A stretch of 64,000 nucleotides of DNA from Acestrorhynchus altus. Taxonomy: Eukaryota > Chordata > Actinopteri > Characiformes > Acestrorhynchidae. The stretch lies in NCBI GenBank assembly GCA_034509495.1, contig CM067523.1, positions 20,331,092 to 20,395,091 of the forward strand, in the 5' to 3' direction. The translations under genes and the position numbers were made by a program. Of the stretch, positions 57,506 to 64,000 are shown piece after piece. The notes beneath the pieces are model-generated. The model did not search any database. It was not told the origin of the DNA and worked only from the letters and a program-made list of their open reading frames with translations. How positions within the stretch are numbered: the first letter of the stretch is position 1; each line of letters opens with the position of its first letter.

Positions 57506-59778
57506 ACGCGCACTTACCTGAGTCCAGGTTCCAGTGCCCCATTCTGGGGGGCAGGCGTTTGTGTTGCAGGGTTGTGCGTGTGCCGGAGTGGGGACAGGGC
57601 AATGTAAATGTGACACCGCCTCCTCTCGCTGATACATCACCTTCCTCACACAGCGCATGGTCCGGCTCTGCCGTCCACCTCCGCAGCTCGCACTGCACTC
57701 CCCCCACTCTCCTACACTCCACCTAAAGGGGGGAGCGAGACAGAACATTCTGAATTCCTCACATAATGATGATTTGTTACGATATGTATGTTATATCATG
57801 TCTGTAGGTGACCCTGATCCTGAGTTATGAAGTCTACAAGTGCGGATCTCAGGTTCTAAGATTTAAAACCACTTCCATGGACATCTCGGCTTGGCTCTGG
57901 TTCCAAACCCACTCCGAACGACTTTTATTCCTGTTTAATTATGAACTTTTGATCCATTGGCGGAATTTCCCTTTAATAAAAGTGGCCTGTCCCACCCAGC
58001 TTGACCCTGCCCTGCTCTGTACGATAAATACAGATGAGGTGGTCATCACCCAGCTGTTCTAAGCTATGATAGATCTTGTATCTGGGTGCCTTTCCTGGCT
58101 GTGGATGAAAGCAGGCTTTAAATAGCTCTGAAGCTCACAGCGAGATTACAGCAAATCACAGACATGACCGGCTCTGCGGTCACCAGAACGGCACAGGTCA
58201 CCCTGTTTTTATCAGAGACCGCTCCCAAAAAAAAAAAAAAACGCCCCTTCAATTCCCCTTAAAGCCCAACACAAATTGGAAGGAGAAGAAGCAAAACTGC
58301 AATTTGCATCAAGGGTAGAAACATAAGCCGTCTCACAGCGTCTCTCTCCTCACCACATAAATGACAATGTGTCACTGGTCAGCGAGGCCAACCACTCTTG
58401 GCTCCTGTTTTATCCCATGTTTCTGGAACCTTCCAATAACTCGCATATTTCAAGCCATACAATTACAGTGAAAGCATGTTTGGAGACGATGGAGGACTCT
58501 GGAAGATCGTGGACTGCGTACGCATTCTTCTCGCTGGCACTGCCTCAGCGTCTGACCCAAAATAACGCGTTCCAGCGTACTGGAGCACATTCCATCTCAT
58601 CTGATGAAATCTAAGCTCCTGTTGGTCACATAGCGGAACAAAGGGTGAATTTTTAGCACATGTCGGGAATGGTTTCGGGTTTTGGAATCATTTGTCAGTT
58701 TAAGACGGCTGGAAGGGCTACCAAGCCCCTGTGCCATTCAGGTTCACGAATCTGAATAACGTATGGACTTCTGCGGACGTGAACCTTCTTCATGGCCATT
58801 CCTTTGGACAAAGATCAGTGTCTACCTGTAATTAACTCTATATAACATTAGAATAAACACAAATAAACATAAAGTCAGTGTCAGTGAGAGCGTCTACCTG
58901 TAATTAACTCTATACAACATTAGAATAAACCCAAATAAACATAAAGTCAGTGTCAGTGAGGGTGTCTACCTGTAATTAACTCTATATAACTTCAGAATAA
59001 ACACAAATAAACATAAAGTCAGTGTCAGTGAGGGTGTCTACCTGTAATTAACTCTATATAACTTCAGAATAAACACAAATAAACATAAATTCAGTGTCAG
59101 TGAGGGTGTCTACCTGTAATTAACTCTATATAACTTCAGAATAAACACAAATAAACATAAATTCAGTGTCAGTGAGAGAGTCTACCTGTAATTAACTCTA
59201 TATAACATTAGAATAAACACAAATAAACATAAAGTCAGTGTCAGTGAGAGCATCTATTTCATATTGTCAGAGTATGGAACCGTTCTGGAGGACACTGGCT
59301 CTGTGTTCTTGTGCTTTCTATTCTTAGTACAGCTTCTCTGCAGGTCTGTCTGGTAAGCGACTCTGCAGCTGCCGCTTAGAGGACTAAAGACAGACAGACA
59401 GAGTTCACGAGATGAATTATCTTCTTATTAAACACTATTTACTAATTATGATTTATGTTTATGTTTGTAATGTTTATGTTATTTTTGATTTGGTAAAAAC
59501 TTGATTTCATGTTGATTAAATACCATTAGACTCGAGAGACACTGATCACTCTATAAAACTCTGTAAGTGTCCCTTTTCTGATGGGACTGTTTTGACTGCG
59601 TGTGTGTTTGAAGTCAGCAGTCTGGTGACCCTTACACTGTGGGGTTTTCATCAGTGATTTTATATCAAATCTGGGAAAAGAAGATATGAAATGGAAAAAC
59701 AAAAGAAATTTAGAAAAATAATTTATAAATTCACTGATCAATAACAATAACAATAACAATAACAATAATAACAATAAC

Positions 59779-59834
<56 letters not shown>

Positions 59835-60182
59835 CTGTGAGAAACAATTTTTGTGTCTGTATACAGGTTGATCATTTAGCCCCGCCCCCTCTCTTTCTGA
59901 TCAGTCAGAGTCTGTATGCAGGTTGATCATGTCCACATGGACAGAGCAGTACAAATGCACTGGAAGCCGCTTAGGCATTTAAACTGGGATTTAATTCAGT
60001 TGGAAACAAAATGAATTGTAGTTCTTCTCTGAGCTGGATTATTCACTGAGTAATGATGAAACCACCACGTCTTTAGGTTACTCTGATCCTGAGTTATGAA
60101 ACTTACAATTACAGCATGTAACTGCACTACCATATATAAAAAAACATGTTTGTGGGTGGAGCCTGGGGATATTAAGAGAAAA

Positions 60183-60243
<61 letters not shown>

Positions 60244-60377
60244 CAAGGCTGGATTTGCTCTGTCTGGCGTGCTCAGTGGCCCAGGCCCCACCAGAGCAGC
60301 CTGGCACTCTGGCCAGCATGGTTGAACCTGCTCCAGCACTGCTTAGATATTTGCTGGAAAGATAAGCAATTTTCCCC

Positions 60378-60412
<35 letters not shown>

Positions 60413-60430
60413 TCTCTCTGTCTCTCTCTC

Positions 60431-60480
<50 letters not shown>

Positions 60481-60495
60481 CTCTCTCTCTCTCTC

Positions 60496-60576
<81 letters not shown>

Positions 60577-60599
60577 GTGTGTCTCTCTCTCTCTCTATG

Positions 60600-60643
<44 letters not shown>

Positions 60644-62395
60644 GTCTCTCTCTCTGTCTCTCTCTCTCTCCTATGTGTCTCAGTTTGTACTCTCTCTCAT
60701 TTCTCTGACATTCATTTTCTAAAAATAAGACATTTGCTTTTTGTTTCCCTTCTTAGTTTTCGAAATCAACACACAGGGTGTGGAGTCAAGTCCTGAACAT
60801 GGCATAAGTTATTCAATACTGTGTGAGGGTCAGGACTCAGTGAGCTCTGAGGGACGGGGGTCATTAGTGTGTGTTCAATTTAAAACCTTCTGCCTGCGAC
60901 GGTATACAGAGCAAACATCTGACCTACATCAAGACAGGAAAGTCCAGCTCAGACGGTGAAAACACAGCACCTAGATCTGGAGACCTAAGGTTCCAACATC
61001 ACAAACTCACAGAACTCCAACATCACAATGTAAAGAACTCCAAATCCACAATCGCAAGAACTCCATCACAATCTCAAAGAACTCCAACATCACAATCTCA
61101 AAGAACTCTAACATCACAATCGCAAAGAACTCCATCACAATCTCAAAGACCACCAACATCACAATGCAAAGAACTCCATCACAATCTCAAAGAACTCTAA
61201 CATCTCCATTGCAAAGAACTCCATCACAATCTCAAGAACTCCCAACATCCACAATGCATAAGACTCCATCACAATCTCAAAGAACTCCATCACAAACTCA
61301 CAGAACTCAACATCTGTCGCAAAGAACTCCTCCACAATCTCACAGAACTCAACATCACAATCTCAAGAACTCAACCACAATCTCTTACAGAACTCCATCA
61401 CAATCTCAAGAACTCCAACATCACAATCTCCACAGAACTCCAGCATCACAATCTCAAAAAAAATCTCCCATCTGATCTCAAAAAAAGAACTCAACATCAC
61501 AATCTCTGAACTCCATCACAATCTCAAAAAAAATCTCCATCACAATCTCAAAGAACTCCAACTTCACAATTTCAAAGAACTCTAACATCACAATCTCAAA
61601 AAAAATCTCCATCACAATCTCACAGAACTCCAAAATCACAATCTCACAGAACTCCAACATCCACAATCTCACAGAACTCCAAAATCACAATCTCTGACTC
61701 CAACATCACAATCTCAAGAACTCCAACTACAATCTCTTAGAACTCCAACATCACAATCTCAAAAAAAATCTCCATCACAATCTCAAAGTACTCCAATATT
61801 ACAATTGCAAAAAATACTCCATCACAATCTCAAAAACCTAACATCACAATCCCATTAAACTCCCACCTACAATCATCCTACAATTCCAAAGCAGGGCATT
61901 GAATGTGAGGCTTTTTTCAGAAGGCCTCAATCCACACTTCAACTCCACAGACTCTAACCACACAGAACAATGTCAGATATACTCGACTCCATCAACAACA
62001 CCATAACTCCAGCACTTCAAACCCATCACACACCTCTCGGCCTTGTGATTGTTTCAGTTCTCCTGTGTTGGATGATTTATCGGGTTTGGAGAGACAGGCA
62101 AGCAGTTAAGGTTTTTGTACTGTGAAATGGTCATATGGTCCTGGTTCCCTTCAGCCTTCCACACACACACTAAATACACTCTACAGCCTGCCAAGATCAT
62201 TATTCTGAGACACGGACAGCAGGACTGAGAGGATGAGCGAGAGAGAAACGGAGCGAGAGAGAAGTTTATCGTCTATCACAACAAAATATCTGAGGGGTTA
62301 AAGCAGAACTTAATGAGCCTTAATGGGGTCAGTTAGGCGAGAAGATGCATGTGTGGGATTCATTCGACAAGGAGTCATTTGTCCTGAAAATGCAT

Positions 62396-62455
<60 letters not shown>

Positions 62456-62614
62456 CCACAGTACACCAAATGAGGAGTTCCAGAATCCTGCTGTGCGGGG
62501 CAGGGGTGTGTGTTGCCAGCTGGATCACCGCTGGTCTGGTCTGAGCATCACACAGTGAAGAGTTAACCTGAGTGCTCTGATCCTGCAGGCAGATGGCTTT
62601 CATCGACACACGGC
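52041..62614 (-). CDS. adamts18: adamts18 (or adamts16-like), C-terminal part: five TSP1 repeats and PLAC domain
   Basis: Six exons on the - strand: 62492-62614, 57518-57722, 56079-56273, 53871-54104, 52866-53031 and 52041-52159. All but the first donor have canonical sites and compatible phases. The product is the C-terminal half of a secreted ADAMTS metalloprotease: TSP1 modules with WxxxxWxxCSxSCGGG-type starts (CSASCGGG, CSKTCGRG, CSVSCGGG, CTVSCGGG), then a PLAC domain with six cysteines ending HKFYGEQCCKSC. TSP1 and PLAC regions bind extracellular matrix. The five-TSP1-plus-PLAC tail and the LVPQHGVCNHKFYG motif point to ADAMTS16/18. The neighbour vstm2b favours ADAMTS18, since the human 19q12 and 16q regions are joined in other vertebrates. 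The prodomain, zinc-protease, disintegrin, first TSP1 and spacer exons must lie to the right of the window. An apparent 1-nt deletion at about 62516 breaks the first exon. Confidence 0.8.
52200..52830 (-). mobile_element. foldback dispersed element (repeat B), full-length, inside the last adamts18 intron
   Basis: The left arm at 52218-52300 ('ggaccaccacagagcagct', 'gtgggtggtgggtcattctc') is the inverse complement of 52590-52670. The centre carries 'ggagacagaagctcatctg' in reverse, and the right end extends through 'ggagctgataggatggaca' to 'ggtcatagtgttatag'. It occupies about 630 of the 706 bases of the intron 52160-52865. Confidence 0.8.
52866..53031 (-). CDS. adamts18: adamts18 penultimate exon, last TSP1 repeat
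   Basis: Acceptor ctgtgtgtttcag and donor GTACAC on the - strand. Starts CTVSCGGGVQTRSVQC, ends with Pro-rich PGPPPPLVHK and the first base of a Gly codon. Four further cysteines complete the module (ACNTHFCPAP). Confidence 0.92.
53155..53800. mobile_element. element with about 85-bp inverted ends in an adamts18 intron
   Basis: 53180-53265 ('gttgtgtgggtatttaacat' then 'tcctcgatccacagtgtca') is an imperfect inverse complement of 53695-53783 ('gaatgttaaatgcccacaca'). The inside has no intact frame. It fills most of the intron 53032-53870. Family not recognised. Confidence 0.6.
53871..54104 (-). CDS. adamts18: adamts18 exon, TSP1 repeat and start of the next
   Basis: Acceptor tgttttccatag and donor GTATTG on the - strand. 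Exactly 78 codons, phase 0 at both ends. Opens CSVSCGGGFRRRELRC, has ACNKVPCPQLPPP, and closes GWYSSPWQQ, the Trp-containing start of the last TSP1 module. Confidence 0.92.
54165..54260 (+). mobile_element. tRNA-derived SINE fragment
   Basis: 'gctgctcagtcgg' (A-box-like) and 'taggttcaaatcctg' (B-box-like) are 30 bases apart, followed by 'agaggaggcatcattgg'. No cloverleaf forms. Similar tail to 10741-10985. Confidence 0.5.
54310..54560 (+). mobile_element. Tc1/mariner remnant in an adamts18 intron
   Basis: 'aatcagccaatcgtatggca' near the left resembles the end of a fish Tc1 element. 'gggatgtggttgaatggaag' at about 54425 resembles the region past its transposase catalytic domain. The rest is deleted. 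Confidence 0.5.
54560..54960. repeat. dispersed repeat with 'ccagttgggcaaaccatatg' motif
   Basis: 'actgggacccagttggacaa', 'gttccagttgggcaaaccat' and 'atgggccccaaacagata' are recurrent phrases of a fish dispersed repeat. No coding. 54960-55195 is anonymous. Confidence 0.4.
55205..55412 (+). repeat. dispersed repeat family A, 3' half
   Basis: 'gtgtgttatgatatgtgcat', 'gtctgtaggtgactctgatc', 'gttatgaagcctagaaaaca' and 'gcagatctcaggttctaatg'. 55415-56075 beyond is AT-rich intronic sequence with no gene. Confidence 0.75.
56079..56273 (-). CDS. adamts18: adamts18 exon, TSP1 repeat
   Basis: Acceptor tctctttctacag and donor GTAGGA on the - strand. 65 codons, phase 0. Opens CSKTCGRGLKTRSVFC, has 'VVPDSMCKLNLKPTAQETC' with LSRCP, and closes QWVPSAWGE, leading into the next CSVSC. 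Confidence 0.93.
56300..57500. other. adamts18 intronic sequence with microsatellites and a mobile-element remnant
   Basis: A (TA)n run at 56928-56942 and a GA run at about 57099-57149. 57180-57440 resembles a decayed fish DNA transposon ('tggacctgtagatcctgcac', 'ccataaatgctcaattt', 'cattatcctgctgaaagatg'). 56380-56930 shows nothing. Confidence 0.5.
57475..57504. repeat. (GT)n run, CA on the adamts18 transcript
   Basis: About 15 units, starting 14 bases past the donor of exon 57518-57722 in the transcript sense. Confidence 0.95.
57518..57722 (-). CDS. adamts18: adamts18 exon, TSP1 repeat
   Basis: Acceptor ctccccccctttag (approximate reading) and donor GTAAGT on the - strand. The first base completes a split codon, then 68 codons: WSVGEWGECSASCGGG, TMRCVRK, HLHCPVP, QPCNTNACPP and WGTGTWTQ. 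A textbook TSP1 module whose closing Trp residues start the next. Confidence 0.93.
57775..57870 (+). repeat. dispersed repeat family A, 3' fragment
   Basis: 'gtctgtaggtgaccctgatc', 'gagttatgaagtctacaa' and 'gtgcggatctcaggttctaa'. Confidence 0.7.
58060..58800. other. single-copy intronic sequence, candidate conserved element at 58060-58340
   Basis: No repeat. Contains an octamer-type ATTTGCAT at about 58302 and several AT-rich cores. Function untested. Confidence 0.25.
58815..59255. repeat. 72-bp tandem repeat in adamts18 intron
   Basis: Six copies begin at 58821, 58893, 58965, 59037, 59109 and 59181, exactly 72 bases apart. Each has 'tctacctgtaattaactcta', 'acacaaataaacataaa' and 'cagtgtcagtgag'. 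Copies are almost identical, so the expansion is recent. Confidence 0.95.
59741..59832. repeat. (AATAAC)n / (AAT)n microsatellite
   Basis: AATAAC units grade into pure AAT. It sits at the left edge of a family-A copy. Confidence 0.9.
59845..60130 (+). repeat. dispersed repeat family A, partial copy
   Basis: 'gccccgccccctctctttct', 'gatcagtcagagtctgtat', 'ggacagagcagtacaaatgc', 'catttaaactgggattta' and 'ggttactctgatcctgagtt'. Confidence 0.75.
60189..60672. repeat. (GA)n tract and long interrupted (CT)n tract
   Basis: GA run 60189-60242. CT-rich tract 60381-60672 with TGTCTC, TATGTC and CCTCTG interruptions. The tracts are complementary and 140 bases apart. Frames through them (Ser-Leu repeats) are artefacts. 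Confidence 0.95.
61000..61865. repeat. AACTCCATCACAATCTCAAAG minisatellite
   Basis: About 40 units of 20-22 bases built from 'aactccaacatcacaatctc' and 'aactccatcacaatctcaaa'. Many irregular one-base gains and losses. 61870-62390 is anonymous. Confidence 0.92.
62400..62453. repeat. (CA)n microsatellite, GT on the adamts18 transcript
   Basis: About 27 units, beginning just past the end of exon 62492-62614 in the transcript sense. Confidence 0.95.
62492..62614 (-). CDS. adamts18: adamts18 exon, second half of a TSP1 repeat, with a 1-nt frameshift
   Basis: Acceptor tctgtgtttctcag on the - strand. The exon reads RVSMKAICLQDQSTQ and LCDAQTRPAVIQ, the middle of a TSP1 module as in ADAMTS16/18. 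The expected CNTHPCPA then appears in the next frame (ACACACCCCTGCCCCGCA), so one base seems lost at about 62516. The donor is unclear. A GC donor at 62491 would join a Gln codon to the next exon's WSVGEW. A GT donor after 62465 also gives a usable phase. Confidence 0.75.
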
Positions 62615-62639
62615 CTGAGAAACACAGACGTCAATTCAG

Positions 62640-63128
62640 CTTTATTAACCTTTAGAATGCTAGAAATTTACATTGTGGGATGTTATGCGTAGTAATTTTT
62701 GTAATGATTATATTGACATGGATATTTATAATAATAAAATTAGAAACAGGCTGTATAAACTTCTATTTTATTTATTTATGTGTCAGTGTTAATCCTTCCT
62801 CAGGACTTTTACAAACAGCCTCCGTTCACATTCCTCTATAACTCAATATCTGGGTCAGTGACATCATTAGCCCTGCCCTCTTTGCTGGTCAGTCAGAGTC
62901 TGCCTTTGCAGGTTGATCATCGGCCGCCCCTCTCTCCTGATCAGTCAGAGTCTGTATACCAAGTGATCATGTTCACGTGGACAGAGCAGTAAACATGCTG
63001 AGCTCCTTTGGCTTTTAAACTGGGATTTATCCAACAATGAGGGAGATTCATGAAGCGGAGGTTTGTTATGATATATCTTATCATATCTGCATAGGTTACT
63101 CTGATCACGAGATATGAAATCTTGGCTT
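62640..63128 (+). repeat. dispersed repeat family A, near complete
   Basis: 'ttattaacctttagaatgct', 'taatgattatattgaca', 'cctcaggacttttac', 'actcaatatctgggtcagtg', two 'tcagtcagagtctg' blocks, 'acagagcagtaaacatgctg', 'actctgatcacgagata'. Confidence 0.75.
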
Positions 63129-63480
63129 AGCAAGCATGTCTCTGGAGAACCTTAGTCTGCCTGATCTTCTTGCTCACCTCCCATAATCCAACATGTCTGG
63201 TCTCTTTCTGATGGTAGAAGCTGCGCGGCTTCAACTGTGGCGAGAAGCTGGCCTGTAGGTCCGTGGCGACATTTAAATTGTTGGATCTTCTTCGCATCTT
63301 CTGACCTGATCACAGGACAGTCTGGTCTTGCCGTGGTGGCAGTTGTTTTAAATGTTCTGGACAGTCCTGTTCAATTCTCCGACCCATCTGCATCTGCAAC
63401 CTTCTTTCTGAAGGCCTCAGAGAGCTTTTTGAATCTCACCATGATGATCCTCCAGCCAATCCAGAACAGGCAGACTTCAA
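63120..63480. mobile_element. DNA-transposon remnant, paired with 28900-29370
   Basis: 'ctgatggtagaagctgcg', 'tggcagttgttttaaatgtt' and 'tgaatctcaccatgatgatc'. Decayed, no intact frame. 63480-63800 is anonymous. Confidence 0.5.
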
Positions 63481-63819
63481 ACAGATCACTTCGAATTATG
63501 GTCAGATTTGCATCTGATGTCGTGCGCCTGACAGTATTTGAGCGATTTTACGTGGTAATAATTCTAATAATTTATCTCTCAATGTCGTTTAAATATGTTA
63601 GACGAAGGTGTTCATGGGGTGTCTGAGCCAAAGGTTCTACACGAAAGCAGAAGAAACAAGCTCTTCAAAGTGGGCACGGCTAAATAAGGGTTATAACACC
63701 ACATATGTTAAATTATATGGTTGAAGTTCTGACGCTGTGGACTGCTGTGGAAAAATGAGGGGATCCCTGAATTCCCAGTTTAACCAGTGATTACAGACTG
63801 GTCCAGTGTGACAGTCGAG

Positions 63820-63826
63820 TATAAAG
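63820..63826 (+). promoter_or_regulatory. TATA box, candidate
   Basis: TATAAAG at 63820, about 30 bases before a purine-rich stretch that could be a start site and 74 bases before the ATG at 63894. Spacing suits a TATA promoter with a short leader. Chance occurrence cannot be excluded. Confidence 0.35.
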
Positions 63827-63893
63827 GCTGGTTCAGGAGAAGAGTGGCAGAGAGGCCTTGACGGAAAGTGTGTGAGAGAAAGAGAGAGAACAG

Positions 63894-63949
63894 ATGAAGA
63901 TGTGTGCTGTCATAGCTCTGTCTGTCTGCCTTCAGCTCCCACTGCGAGG
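63894..63949 (+). CDS. candidate first exon of an unidentified secreted protein
   Basis: ATG at 63894 opens MKMCAVIALSVCLQLPLRG, which has a short charged start and a hydrophobic core, as a signal peptide does. A donor-like GAGG/gtatga follows at 63950. A TATA box lies 74 bases upstream. Small secreted proteins such as chemokines or peptide hormones often have exactly this first-exon layout, but I recognise no family. It would lie on the opposite strand inside an adamts18 intron. The frame otherwise stops after eight more codons. The window ends before any second exon. Confidence 0.3.
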
Positions 63950-63973
63950 GTATGAATGGAGAAGACACTGACA

Positions 63974-63998
63974 TACACACACACACACACACACACTG
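63974..63998. repeat. (CA)n microsatellite
   Basis: About 12 CA units at the right edge of the window. Confidence 0.9.
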
Positions 63999-64000
63999 AT

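Overview
This window is nuclear DNA from a vertebrate, almost certainly a teleost fish and probably an otophysan (characin, catfish or relative). The reasons are split genes with vertebrate GT-AG introns, very many CA, GT, CT and GA microsatellites, minisatellites, and fish-type dispersed DNA elements (Tc1/mariner remnants, foldback elements, tRNA-derived SINEs, LINE 3' ends). There is no sign of bacterial or viral coding.

Two protein-coding genes are supported, arranged tail to tail. On the + strand, about 20.4-36.6 kb, lies a gene for an immunoglobulin V-set membrane protein that I identify as vstm2b. Exons 2-5 are clear and join in one frame: 21143-21312, a 30-nt microexon 21757-21786, 22004-22400, and the terminal exon 36500-36588 after a 14.1-kb intron. 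A CpG-rich stretch at 20.05-20.5 kb looks like its promoter and probably holds the signal-peptide exon, but that exon does not read in the required phase as given.

On the - strand, 62614 down to 52041, lie the last six coding exons of an ADAMTS metalloprotease: part of one thrombospondin type 1 (TSP1) repeat, four more TSP1 repeats, then a six-cysteine PLAC domain and the stop codon. The C-terminal architecture fits ADAMTS16/ADAMTS18. The vstm2b neighbour favours adamts18. The prodomain, protease, disintegrin and spacer exons lie beyond the right edge. One exon (62492-62614) carries an apparent 1-nt deletion.

At the right edge a TATA box (63820) is followed by a short + strand reading frame (63894-63949) that looks like a signal-peptide first exon of an unidentified secreted protein. 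This is tentative.

The rest is non-coding. 0-20 kb is a gene-free flank with several minisatellites, ending in a 2.26-kb array of a 16-bp unit (17.5-19.8 kb). 22.4-36.5 kb is the long vstm2b intron, with a 60-bp AT-rich array and a 20-bp GT-rich array that has a 120-bp higher-order period. 36.6-52 kb is the intergenic gap, with a 12-bp array, a LINE 3' end, an internally deleted Tc1 element and a 33-bp VNTR. One roughly 0.6-kb dispersed family (called repeat A here) occurs at least 11 times. A foldback family (repeat B) occurs six times, and one copy fills most of the last adamts18 intron. The two genes are not known to act in one pathway; both encode cell-surface or extracellular proteins.
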